From contig JBELLF010000028.1 of assembly GCA_042088875.1 (NCBI GenBank), positions 1-13,549 of the forward strand: 13,549 nt of DNA, written 5' to 3'. Source of the DNA: Marisimplicoccus framensis_A. Its GTDB lineage: Bacteria > Bacteroidota > Bacteroidia > Flavobacteriales > Flavobacteriaceae. Position numbers and translations under genes: made by a program. Under the pieces are notes generated by a model. That model saw only the letters and a program-made list of their open reading frames with translations. It made no database searches and was not told where the DNA came from. How positions within the stretch are numbered: position 1 is the stretch's first letter; the number at the start of each line of letters is the position of its first letter. Below, piece by piece: positions 6,400 through 13,549 of the stretch.

Positions 6400-7916
6400 T
6401 TAAACTTACTAGAGAGTATTCCTATAAATGTTTCAATCCCGTTAATATAGTTAGTAAGCTTTATATTCTCATTTGGGCTATGTTGATTATTATCTTTATT
6501 TACAGTTGGTACTCCAACAGCAGGTATATTAAGTGTATTTACAAATGGTGAAATAGGAACTGATCCTCCACTAGTTCTCTTTAAAACAGGTTCTTTATCG
6601 AATGTCTCAACCATTACATCTCTTAACCAAATTCCAAGTTCACTTTTTATATCAGTTCTGAATGCAGGATATGAAACTCGCGAGTTAAACCTTACAATTT
6701 TATCATATTTTAATCTCATTTCTTTAGTTGGCTCCTTGTCGATGACAGTATAACCAAGAGATTCTATATGTTTTTTTATTAAATTATGAAGTCTGTATCC
6801 ATCTGTTTCAATTACCAGTCGCACATCTATTTCTGCAATACATTCTGATGGTACAATAGTTCTTGCCTCCGGGCCTACCCATCCTGAACTAATCCCCCTA
6901 ACATTAAGTGAAGGATATTGTAAAGATTCTTGGTATGAATTGCCAACGGATTCAGGATTTTTAAACTGCATTTTATTTTTCATATTAGTTTCATCATCAG
7001 GAACTGCATCCAAATATCCTCTAATTTCATCAGTAAGTTCAATCCCATCATAATAACCATCTATTTTAATAATTCCATTTTCATCTTTCATAGATGATAA
7101 TATATTAGACATTCTAAAAACAGGATTAGGTGCATAATTACCAAAGTGACCGCTATGTTGAGGAACAATTGGTCCATATGTTTTAAGGGTTATTGAAGAT
7201 ATACCTCTATTACCAAAGTTTAAAGTTGGAAGACCAGATTCATGTTGAGGACCGTCAAAAATTAATAATGCATCGCTCTTTAATTTGTCCTTATATTTTT
7301 TTACTGCAAATGGTAGACTAGGAGAGCTTTTCTCTTCTTCAAAATCCATTATTAGCTTAATATTATATTTTTGGTTGATATTTTGTGAATTCATTAATCT
7401 TATGGCTTGAATAAGCATCATGACTGGTCCCTTAGCATCTGATGAGGATCTTGCAAAAATTCTGACATCCTCGTTATCTAATTCTTCGTAACTATAATCT
7501 TTTATATCATTCCAATTAAAAATTTCAAAATTATCCTTAACCTTCTTCTTAAATACAGGAGAGAAAGGATCATCTTGATCCCACTTAGAGATATCTATGG
7601 GTTGTCCATCAAGATGAAGATAAATTAAAACTGTCTTTAGATCACTATCAATCTCTCTTTCTGCAAGTAAAAGAGGTAGTGTTTCAGTGAGTAGTCTTGT
7701 TGTTTTGAAATCAAGAGAATTAAACTTATTTTCTATAAAATCAATTAGTGTATAAATGTCATCCTTGTAATTAGCATCATTGGGATAAGATAAAAACTCA
7801 ATAAATTCGTCCATATTTTCCATTGCTTGAATAAAAATATTTTCTTTATTCTCTATTTGTGCATTTATAGATGAAAAAAGTAAAAATGAAATTGATATTA
7901 TTTTGATAGTCTTCAT
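6396..7916 (-). CDS. Secreted M20-family metallopeptidase (dipeptidase-like)
   Basis: This 506-residue protein has an N-terminal signal peptide: a lysine-flanked hydrophobic stretch and likely cleavage after SSINA (about residue 19), with no lipobox cysteine. It should act in the periplasm or outside the cell. M20 enzymes are two-zinc hydrolases that cut dipeptides or acylated amino acids. The expected ligands are present: H101 (LHLDGQP), bridging D160 (ARSSSDAKGP), the catalytic/metal pair E193-E194 (DFEEE), D221 (FDGP) and H479 (QHSPNE). HSGHFGNYAPNP (254-265) marks the dimerisation/lid part. WDQDDPFSP (112-120) resembles carnosinase-type dipeptidases. The stretch from there to D160 is longer than in the compact members. 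It is the last gene of the six-gene operon, 2 bases after miaA. The substrate cannot be read from sequence; nutrient peptide breakdown is likely. Confidence 0.92.
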   Translation of the reverse strand: MKTIKIISISFLLFSSINAQIENKENIFIQAMENMDEFIEFLSYPNDANYKDDIYTLIDFIENKFNSLDFKTTRLLTETLPLLLAEREIDSDLKTVLIYLHLDGQPIDISKWDQDDPFSPVFKKKVKDNFEIFNWNDIKDYSYEELDNEDVRIFARSSSDAKGPVMMLIQAIRLMNSQNINQKYNIKLIMDFEEEKSSPSLPFAVKKYKDKLKSDALLIFDGPQHESGLPTLNFGNRGISSITLKTYGPIVPQHSGHFGNYAPNPVFRMSNILSSMKDENGIIKIDGYYDGIELTDEIRGYLDAVPDDETNMKNKMQFKNPESVGNSYQESLQYPSLNVRGISSGWVGPEARTIVPSECIAEIDVRLVIETDGYRLHNLIKKHIESLGYTVIDKEPTKEMRLKYDKIVRFNSRVSYPAFRTDIKSELGIWLRDVMVETFDKEPVLKRTSGGSVPISPFVNTLNIPAVGVPTVNKDNNQHSPNENIKLTNYINGIETFIGILSSKFN

Positions 7917-7918
7917 AA

Positions 7919-8821
7919 CTAAATGTTTAACTGGTTAATTAATTTTGTTGAATCCTCAAGACTGGATAATTTAATTGCTTTAATATATTTTTTATTCCAA
8001 GTTATTTGTCTTTTTGCGTAATTCCTAGTATTCTGTTTTATCTTTTCAATTGCTTCATTGTAAGTTAACTTATTTTCAAAGTAATTAAAAAATTCTTTGT
8101 AACCAACTGTATTTAAAGTATTTAAATTAGAGTGTTTCTTTAAGTTAAAAGCTTCTTCTTCTAGTCCATTACTAATCATAGTATCAACTCTACTGTTAAT
8201 TCTATTATAAAGTATCTCCCTAGGGCATTCTAATAAAATAAATTGTACTTTGAAATTTCTTTTTTTCTTTACGTCTTTCCTAAATGATGAAAATTTTTCT
8301 CCAGTGTATTTTATAATTTCTAATGCTCTAATTATTCTGCTATGATTTTTTATATCCACAGTTTCATAATACTCCCTGTTTAACTTTTTTAATTCCTTTT
8401 GCAAGTATTCGATACCTTTATCTTTATATATCATTGTAATTTCATCTCTAATGACATCGGGAATCTTTGGAAACTCATCTATTCCGTATATTACAGAATC
8501 TGCATACAGTCCTGAGCCTCCTACTAAAACTAAATTTTCTTTATCCTCTAATAGGTTATTAATCTTACTTATAGCGTCTTTTTCATATAATCCGACATTA
8601 TATATATCATGAATACTTTTATTGTGAATAAAATGATGTTTTACTTCTTTTAATTGATCTCTTGTGGGAGGACATGTTCCTATTTCTAGTTCTCTATAAA
8701 ATTGTCTAGAGTCACAAGAAATAATTTCAGTTTTAAGTTTTTTTGCTAGATCTACACTCAACTCTGTTTTTCCTACTCCAGTTGCCCCAGCTATGTATAT
8801 TAAGTTTTTATTTGTCTTCAT
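7919..8821 (-). CDS. miaA: tRNA dimethylallyltransferase
   Basis: MiaA adds a dimethylallyl group to N6 of A37 in tRNAs reading UNN codons. With the start at 8821 the protein has 300 residues, normal for the family. Motifs are the P-loop GATGVGKT (12-19), SCDSRQFYRELEIGT (35-49), VKHHFIHN (60-67), GGSGLYADSVIYG (101-113), NHSRIIRALEI (159-169) and YAKRQITWNKK (268-278). The longer reading to 8875 adds 18 hydrophobic residues before the P-loop strand and would overlap the upstream gene by 68 bases, so the inner ATG is preferred. From 8821 the overlap is 14 bases (ATGAAGACAAATAA), which suggests translational coupling to the channel gene. Confidence 0.96.
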   Translation of the reverse strand: MKTNKNLIYIAGATGVGKTELSVDLAKKLKTEIISCDSRQFYRELEIGTCPPTRDQLKEVKHHFIHNKSIHDIYNVGLYEKDAISKINNLLEDKENLVLVGGSGLYADSVIYGIDEFPKIPDVIRDEITMIYKDKGIEYLQKELKKLNREYYETVDIKNHSRIIRALEIIKYTGEKFSSFRKDVKKKRNFKVQFILLECPREILYNRINSRVDTMISNGLEEEAFNLKKHSNLNTLNTVGYKEFFNYFENKLTYNEAIEKIKQNTRNYAKRQITWNKKYIKAIKLSSLEDSTKLINQLNI

Positions 8822-9626
8822 CAAGGTGAGAACCACATTGGTGACAATAAACAGCATTGTCTTTATGCTTATCATTTAAACATTCTGCACACACTCTTGT
8901 ATTAACATCAACTTTTTTTCTTTGAGCCATCTCTGCAGAAATAATTCCAGTTGGAACTGCAATAATTCCATAACCAAGTATCATAAGCATTGAAGCAAGA
9001 AACTTACCTAAGCCTGTTAATGGAACAATGTCACCATAACCAACCGTTGATATTGTGCTTATACACCAATAGATACTCTCTGGTATACTGTCAAAACCAG
9101 CTTTAGGACCCTCGATTAAATACATTAAAGTTCCAAACAAAATACACATGATTAGAACAAACAGCAAAAAAATAACAATCTTTGCTCTACTTACTAATAA
9201 AGATCTAACAAGGAAGTTAGATTCTCCAACATACCTTGATATATGAAGCACACGAAAAATTCTAAGAATTCTTAGTGCTCTAATAGCCATCATTGTCTCA
9301 AGTTGAGCTCCAACTATGAATAAAGATATATATTTAGGAATAGTAGCTAATAAATCTATAATACCATAAAAGCTAAAAATATATTTTCTAGGATGATGAA
9401 TAGATATTACTCTTAAAATATATTCAATAGTAAATAAAATAGTAATTATCCATTCGGCAATGTTAAGTACTTCATAGTATTGTTGATTTATCCAACCAAC
9501 AGTTTCGAGAGCAACTAGTATGACACTAACTATAATTACTATAATCAATATAATATCAAACACTTTTCCAGCGGGAGTGTCTGCCTCATATATAACATCA
9601 TGTATTTTCTGACGTACTTTATTCAA
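8808..9626 (-). CDS. Voltage-gated-type potassium channel with C-terminal zinc ribbon
   Basis: This 272-residue inner-membrane protein has six predicted transmembrane segments: S1 about 23-44, S2 about 56-75, S3 about 83-103, S4 about 113-131, S5 about 148-170 and S6 about 206-230. S4 carries basic residues every third position (R116, R119, R122, R125, H128, R131), the pattern of a voltage sensor. The pore loop has the potassium selectivity filter TVGYGD (194-199). After S6 the cytosolic tail ends in a C4 zinc-ribbon pattern, CAEC (246-249) and CHQC (261-264), which could bind zinc or report redox state; the ligand is inferred. The start is a TTG, the only possible start between an upstream in-frame stop (9651-9653) and the conserved EADTPAGK segment. 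It overlaps the exonuclease stop (TTGAATAA). Confidence 0.93.
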   Translation of the reverse strand: MNKVRQKIHDVIYEADTPAGKVFDIILIIVIIVSVILVALETVGWINQQYYEVLNIAEWIITILFTIEYILRVISIHHPRKYIFSFYGIIDLLATIPKYISLFIVGAQLETMMAIRALRILRIFRVLHISRYVGESNFLVRSLLVSRAKIVIFLLFVLIMCILFGTLMYLIEGPKAGFDSIPESIYWCISTISTVGYGDIVPLTGLGKFLASMLMILGYGIIAVPTGIISAEMAQRKKVDVNTRVCAECLNDKHKDNAVYCHQCGSHLDEDK

Positions 9627-10746
9627 TGTCTGAAAATTTATAAAGTTCCTTCAAATTTACTAGTTTTTTATATCTCTTCTCAGAAATTATTCTATAAAGA
9701 TAGTTTTGAACTCTTTTTGACTCTCTTACTTTTACAAGTCTTGAACTAATTTTTTTCTCTGAATTAATGTTATTAAATAACTCAAAATACCCGTATCCTT
9801 CTATAGAGCCTCTTTTGAAAAGAATAAAGCTTTTGTCAGTATCATTTTTTCCAATAAATGTTATTATAAAGTCTGAAGTTTCTTTAATTATGTTAGGTTT
9901 AGAAATTTTAGAGAAAATCTTTGGATCAATATTATTATTAATTTTTGGTCTAAGAGTATCTATCTCTTGAAGAGTTTTTAAAATTGCTATATGAAGATTC
10001 CCTGTTGTGTGTACTTTGATAGTTTTAAAATTATTTTGTACATACTTAGGTATAAATTTTTTACTGGTAAATAACTTTATTAGTTTATTCTTTATGTCCT
10101 TACTAAAATCAATATATACTATTTCCTTCTTTTCATTGTATATATAAAAAACTCCTATGTTTTCCTTCAGGTTATCTATAACATCTCTAAAAATGTAATC
10201 CATTTTCTCACCAGGGAATTCGATGATACTTTTTCTAATTATTTCTTGCTTAACATCTTTTTCTAAAAGAATTTTAAATAACTCAACAGTAGCAAGTGCA
10301 TCTCCACTTGCTCGATGTCTATCTTTAATTGGAATTCCAAGATTTCTGGATAGTCTCCCAAGTTTGTAGGATTGCTGGTCTGGAAGTAATTCTTGAGATA
10401 AAATAACTGTGCATATAGATTTCATAGAAAAATCAAACCCTAACCTCTTAAACTCTAATTGTAAAATTCTATAATCAAATTGAGCGTTATGGGCTACAAG
10501 AATAGATTCAGAAGTTATTTCAATTACTCTCTTTGCAATTTCATGAAATCTAGGAGCCGTTTTAAGCATCTTTGATGAAATTCCAGTAAGTTTTTCTACA
10601 TAAGGATGTATCTCTTTTTCGGGGTTTACTAGGCTTATAAATTGATCAGTAATAGAGATACCATCAAACTTATAGATGGCAATCTCAATTATCGATTCCT
10701 CATTAAATTTTCCACCTGTAGCTTCAAGGTCAACTATTGTGTACAT
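9619..10746 (-). CDS. DEDDh 3'-5' exonuclease (DnaQ-like) fused to a degenerate GIY-YIG-like domain
   Basis: Residues 1-165 form a DnaQ/epsilon-type exonuclease with all five catalytic residues: D6 and E8 (VDLEATGG), D91 (HNAQFDYR), and H144 and D149 (DRHRASGDA). Such enzymes degrade DNA 3'-5' in proofreading or repair. From about 195 the protein resembles the GIY-YIG domain of UvrC/Cho nucleases, and exonuclease plus GIY-YIG fusions are known in Bacteroidota and Actinobacteria. Here the key positions are changed: GIY reads GVF (198-200), YIG reads YID (211-213), the arginine is K221, and the catalytic glutamate after TGN (248-250) aligns with T258. The second half is therefore probably not a nuclease and may bind DNA. 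ATG at 10746 is chosen because its A is shared with the yggS TGA. A TTG one codon upstream is possible. It is probably an accessory repair enzyme rather than the replisome proofreader. Confidence 0.88.
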   Translation of the reverse strand: MYTIVDLEATGGKFNEESIIEIAIYKFDGISITDQFISLVNPEKEIHPYVEKLTGISSKMLKTAPRFHEIAKRVIEITSESILVAHNAQFDYRILQLEFKRLGFDFSMKSICTVILSQELLPDQQSYKLGRLSRNLGIPIKDRHRASGDALATVELFKILLEKDVKQEIIRKSIIEFPGEKMDYIFRDVIDNLKENIGVFYIYNEKKEIVYIDFSKDIKNKLIKLFTSKKFIPKYVQNNFKTIKVHTTGNLHIAILKTLQEIDTLRPKINNNIDPKIFSKISKPNIIKETSDFIITFIGKNDTDKSFILFKRGSIEGYGYFELFNNINSEKKISSRLVKVRESKRVQNYLYRIISEKRYKKLVNLKELYKFSDIE

Positions 10747-11396
10747 CAATAACTTCTTTTTCCAAAAATTTTACTACCAACCCTTATCATATTTGAACCT
10801 TTCTCGATTGCTAATCTATAGTCATTGCTCATACCAATTGATAAAAATTTTAGTTTAGAATTATTTAAACTAATTCTATCATATAATTCCTTAATTTGAG
10901 AAAATTCATCACTTATTTTTTGTTGATCTTCAGTAAAACTTGCCATACCCATTAAACCAACAATGTTAATATTCTCATATTTATGAATATTTGCATAAAA
11001 ATCATCAAATAAGTTTATATCAAGACCAAATTTTGTTTCTTCTGAAGAAATTTTAAGTTGGATTAGACAATCAATTTTTCTATTTGATTTTTTAGCATAT
11101 TTATCTATTTCTGCTGCTAATGAGATTCTATCTAATGAATGTATTAATGAGATAAAGTTTGAAATATATTTTACTTTATTTTTTTGAAGATGTCCAATCA
11201 TATGCCATTCAATATCATCGGGTAATAAATTATGTTTTTCAATAATTTCTTGAACTCTGTTTTCCCCAAAGACCTTCTGATTAGAATTATATGCCTCTTT
11301 TATTTCATTAATTGATCTAGTTTTAGAGACTGCGACTAATTTAACTTTATCGCTTATTTCATCTTTAATACTCAAGATATTATCTTTTATGCTCAT
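10746..11396 (-). CDS. yggS: YggS/PLPBP family PLP homeostasis protein
   Basis: This 216-residue, single-domain alanine-racemase-fold protein binds pyridoxal phosphate without known catalysis and helps balance PLP and amino-acid pools. Visible hallmarks are the PLP lysine K25 in LVAVSKTRS, FGENRVQE (43-50), WHMIGHLQKNK (64-74), LMGMAS (148-153), the phosphate-binding IGMSNDY (187-193) and RVGSKIFGKR (205-214). Length and motif order are normal. It overlaps the oxidoreductase upstream by 4 bases (ATGA) and shares one base with the exonuclease downstream, so it is translated as part of the operon. The window also contains two PLP enzymes (capA and capB), but in a separate transcription unit. 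Confidence 0.96.
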   Translation of the reverse strand: MSIKDNILSIKDEISDKVKLVAVSKTRSINEIKEAYNSNQKVFGENRVQEIIEKHNLLPDDIEWHMIGHLQKNKVKYISNFISLIHSLDRISLAAEIDKYAKKSNRKIDCLIQLKISSEETKFGLDINLFDDFYANIHKYENINIVGLMGMASFTEDQQKISDEFSQIKELYDRISLNNSKLKFLSIGMSNDYRLAIEKGSNMIRVGSKIFGKRSY

Positions 11397-12349
11397 AGTT
11401 GACTCATTATCTCTTCAGCTACTTTAAGAGCTAAAAGACCATCTCTAAGTGGAACTTTTGATTCAGAATTATTATTAATTGACTCAAAGAAATCATTTAG
11501 CTCTGATTCAATTGAATTAATTTCAACTATTTCAGGTGTTTCAAAAAATATTACTTTTTCTTCACCAACATTATTTTTGATGATAATTGAATTATCTGAT
11601 TCGTTAGCTTTTTTTCCTCTGATTCTGACTACTTTATAATCTTTCTCTAAGAAATTAATAGAAATATATGCATCCTCCTGAAAAATTCTAGTTTTTCTCA
11701 TCTTTTTGAGAGAAATTCTACTTGAAGTTAAGTTTGCAATACATCCATTTTCAAACTCAATTCTAGCATTTGCTATGTCAGGAGTAGTACTAATTATAGA
11801 TACTCCAGAGGCATTAATTTTTTTAACTTTTGAGTTGACAACTTTTAAAACAATATCTATATCGTGGATCATTAAATCCATAATCACAGACACATCGGTT
11901 CCTCTCGGATTAAAATCTGAAAGTCTATGAGACTCAATAAATTTTGGATTTTTTATAAATTCATTACAAGAAATGAATGCCTGATTATATCTCTCTACAA
12001 AACCAACTTGACCAACTATTTTGTTATTTGATGCTAATTCATTAATAATTTGAGCCTCATTAGAGTTAGATGTTAAAGGTTTTTCGACAAATATATGTTT
12101 TCCAGCTTCTATACATTTTTTAGCAATTTCAAAATGAGTAGTTGTTGGGGATACTATAATTGCAGCGTCAATATCTTTAAGTAATAGGTCTAAATCATTA
12201 TAGTATTTATAACCATATTCTGACGAAAGCTTTTCTGAATTAGTTTCATCAGTATCATAAAATCCTATTAAATTTTGATTTGATGAATTAATAATATTTA
12301 GATGAATCTTACCAAGATGTCCGGCTCCAATTACACCAACTTTTATCAT
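11393..12349 (-). CDS. Gfo/Idh/MocA-family NAD(P)-dependent oxidoreductase
   Basis: The 318-residue protein has an N-terminal Rossmann fold with the dinucleotide loop GVIGAGHLGKIH (5-16), then VSPTTTHFE (66-74) and the family motif VEKP (88-91). The C-terminal sheet domain carries DLMIHDIDIV (158-167), which holds the usual catalytic-region histidine (H162). Members oxidise or reduce sugars and sugar nucleotides. The stretch FNPRGTDVSVIMDLMIHDID resembles enzymes related to UDP-GlcNAc 3-dehydrogenase (GnnA-type), which feed 3-amino sugars into lipid A, but the partner aminotransferase is not next to it. The substrate is therefore open. It is the first gene of the six-gene operon and divergent from pcm. 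Confidence 0.9.
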   Translation of the reverse strand: MIKVGVIGAGHLGKIHLNIINSSNQNLIGFYDTDETNSEKLSSEYGYKYYNDLDLLLKDIDAAIIVSPTTTHFEIAKKCIEAGKHIFVEKPLTSNSNEAQIINELASNNKIVGQVGFVERYNQAFISCNEFIKNPKFIESHRLSDFNPRGTDVSVIMDLMIHDIDIVLKVVNSKVKKINASGVSIISTTPDIANARIEFENGCIANLTSSRISLKKMRKTRIFQEDAYISINFLEKDYKVVRIRGKKANESDNSIIIKNNVGEEKVIFFETPEIVEINSIESELNDFFESINNNSESKVPLRDGLLALKVAEEIMSQL

Positions 12350-12407
12350 TTGCTAAAAATACAATCTTCTTTTGGAATAATCGAGTATTAGTTTAATATT
12401 AGCATAA
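12350..12407. promoter_or_regulatory. Divergent intergenic region between the six-gene operon and pcm
   Basis: These 58 bases must hold promoters for both directions unless either unit is read through. I find only near-matches to TAnnTTTG. TTCTTTTG at 12367-12374 (+), 33 bases before the pcm GTG, differs in one specified base. TATTTTTA on the minus strand (12361-12354) differs in the last base and would leave a leader of only a few bases. No operator-like dyad is visible. Confidence 0.3.
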
Positions 12408-13049
12408 GTGGAAGATAATTATAAGCATAAAGGAAGACGAAGAATTCTAGCATCTGAATTAAGAGAAAAAGGCATTAAAGATAATAGAATCCTTGAGGCT
12501 ATTGAAAACATACCAAGACATTTATTCGTTGATCCTGGACTTACAGAGCAAGCATATATTGATAAGGCACTTCCAATAGAAAATGATCAAACCATATCAC
12601 AGCCATACACTGTAGCTTTTCAGACACAACTTCTTAACCCGTTAGTTGGTGATAAAATTTTAGAAATTGGTACAGGTTCAGGATATCAAACAGCAGTTCT
12701 AGATTTTTTAAATCTTGATATATATACGATTGAAAGAGATCATGGTTTATATAGATCTACATCTAATCTATTTGATAAGATGAAAATTAAACCTAAAAAG
12801 TTTATTTATGGAGATGGTTTTAATGGAATGCAAGATCATTCACCCTTTGATGGCATAATAGTAACAGCAGGCTCACCAATAATCCCAAAAAAACTTGTAA
12901 TGCAGTTAAAAATAGGGGGTAAGTTAATAATCCCTGTTGGAAAAGATGTACAAGTAATGACAAAAGTTATAAGGATTTCAGAAAATGAATTAAAAAAAGA
13001 AACCTTTGGAAATTTTCGGTTTGTTCCTATGCTTAAAAACAAAAACTAA
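12408..13049 (+). CDS. pcm: Protein-L-isoaspartate O-methyltransferase
   Basis: PCMT uses SAM to methylate isoaspartyl residues in aged proteins, starting their repair to aspartate. The protein has 213 residues, a normal length. Motifs are IPRHLFVD (35-42), the family-specific TISQPYTVAFQ (62-72) with the active-site serine S64, SAM motif I LEIGTGSGYQTAV (85-97), the ribose-binding acidic residue E109 (IER), the motif II region FDGIIVTAG (147-155) and GGKLIIPVG (170-178). The GTG at 12408 directly follows an in-frame TAA (12405-12407) and gives the expected MEDNYKHKG beginning, so it is the only start that keeps the conserved N-terminus. The last four bases overlap the convergent smpB stop codon. 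Confidence 0.95.
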   Translation: MEDNYKHKGRRRILASELREKGIKDNRILEAIENIPRHLFVDPGLTEQAYIDKALPIENDQTISQPYTVAFQTQLLNPLVGDKILEIGTGSGYQTAVLDFLNLDIYTIERDHGLYRSTSNLFDKMKIKPKKFIYGDGFNGMQDHSPFDGIIVTAGSPIIPKKLVMQLKIGGKLIIPVGKDVQVMTKVIRISENELKKETFGNFRFVPMLKNKN

Positions 13050-13504
13050 TTATTGAAATTCTTCTTAATCCTTTTTAGACTTATTTTATTTTCTCTGTCT
13101 TTAATTACATTTCTTTTATCAAATTCTCTTTTACCCTTTGCAACAGATATGTTAAGTTTTGCTATTCCTTTTTTACTAATAAAAAGAGAGGTTGCAACAA
13201 CAGTAATTCCAATATCTCTAACATCTTTTTCAATTTTTTTTAACTCTTGCCTATTAAGAAGTAGTTTTCGCTTCCTTTTTGGATCGTAATTTTGCTCACT
13301 TGAGTTATCATACTTATCTATATGGAGATTTATTACGAATAGTTCACCGTTAGTATATTCACAATACGAATTATTGATTGAAGCTTTAGAATTTCTAATT
13401 GATTTTATCTCATTTCCAGTTAATACAATTCCACAGGTATAACTATCTAGTAAGGAGTAATCATACTTAGCTTTTTTATTTTTTATGTTAACTAAACTAT
13501 TCAT
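13046..13504 (-). CDS. smpB: SsrA-binding protein SmpB
   Basis: SmpB binds tmRNA and brings it to stalled ribosomes for trans-translation. The 152-residue protein has the OB-fold signature: LTGNEIKSIR (28-37), NYDPKRKRKLLLNRQEL (72-88), FISKKGIAKLNI (108-119) and AKGKREFDKR (122-131). It ends in a short, basic C-terminal tail (ISLKRIKKNF) of the kind that enters the empty mRNA channel. The tmRNA gene (ssrA) is not seen within the window. A weak -7-like CAAATTTG (13524-13517, one mismatch to TAnnTTTG) lies 12 bases upstream of the ATG. The 3' end overlaps pcm by 4 bases. Confidence 0.97.
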   Translation of the reverse strand: MNSLVNIKNKKAKYDYSLLDSYTCGIVLTGNEIKSIRNSKASINNSYCEYTNGELFVINLHIDKYDNSSEQNYDPKRKRKLLLNRQELKKIEKDVRDIGITVVATSLFISKKGIAKLNISVAKGKREFDKRNVIKDRENKISLKRIKKNFNN

Positions 13505-13549
13505 GATGTAAAATTACAAATTTGAAAAGGAATAATTTATATTTATTAT

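Noticed and set aside
8822..8875. 18-residue N-terminal extension of MiaA
   Set aside because: MiaA normally begins a few residues before its P-loop strand. The extension would overlap the channel gene's zinc-ribbon coding sequence by a further 54 bases.
10747..10749. TTG start one codon before the exonuclease ATG
   Set aside because: ATG at 10746 forms a standard TGATG coupling with yggS; the extra residue has no support.
11706..11930. Plus-strand open frame of 74 codons opposite the oxidoreductase gene
   Set aside because: It overlaps the conserved DLMIHDID region of a real gene and has no independent support.
13053..13289. Hydrophobic plus-strand open frame opposite smpB
   Set aside because: It looks membrane-like only because it is the complement of lysine-rich smpB codons.

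Overview
The window reads as chromosome from a small-genome, AT-rich member of the Bacteroidota, most likely a marine Flavobacteriales-type bacterium (an inference). Base composition is strongly AT. Upstream regions lack Shine-Dalgarno sequences, and several carry a match to the Bacteroidota -7 promoter element TAnnTTTG. Most proteins look like flavobacterial versions of their families. There are 14 complete genes plus the last 24 codons of another. Only about 310 of 13549 bases fall outside genes (about 2.3%). I see no RNA genes, insertion sequences, CRISPR arrays or phage genes, and no gene-free stretch longer than 78 bases.

Layout. Bases 2-76 are the C-terminus of an unidentified gene. Bases 116-2418 (+) hold a two-gene unit: a cystathionine-beta-synthase-like PLP enzyme and an alpha-oxoamine synthase. 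Together they fit CapA (cysteate synthase) and CapB (cysteate fatty acyltransferase), the first steps to capnine, a sulfonolipid of the Bacteroidota outer membrane. On the minus strand follow dnaN (sliding clamp) and a SAM-hydroxide adenosyltransferase (DUF62) homologue whose catalytic triad looks eroded. Divergent from the latter, phoH and purC run on the plus strand. A tight six-gene minus-strand operon then spans 12349 down to 6396: Gfo/Idh/MocA oxidoreductase, yggS, a DEDDh exonuclease with a degenerate GIY-YIG-like second half, a voltage-gated-type potassium channel with a C-terminal zinc ribbon, miaA and a secreted M20 peptidase. Divergent from it lies pcm (protein-L-isoaspartate methyltransferase), which converges on smpB (trans-translation).

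How it works together. Most of the window is housekeeping: replication, purine synthesis, tRNA modification, ribosome rescue, protein repair and PLP homeostasis. The operon links unrelated functions through overlapping start and stop codons, as expected in a compact genome. All three convergent gene pairs overlap by exactly 4 bases at their stop codons, leaving no room for conventional intergenic terminators. Four of the 14 complete genes start with TTG or GTG.

I found no convincing wholly new system. The points most worth a second look are the capAB pair, the eroded DUF62 triad, the pseudo-GIY-YIG fusion, the zinc-ribbon channel and the stop-stop overlaps.
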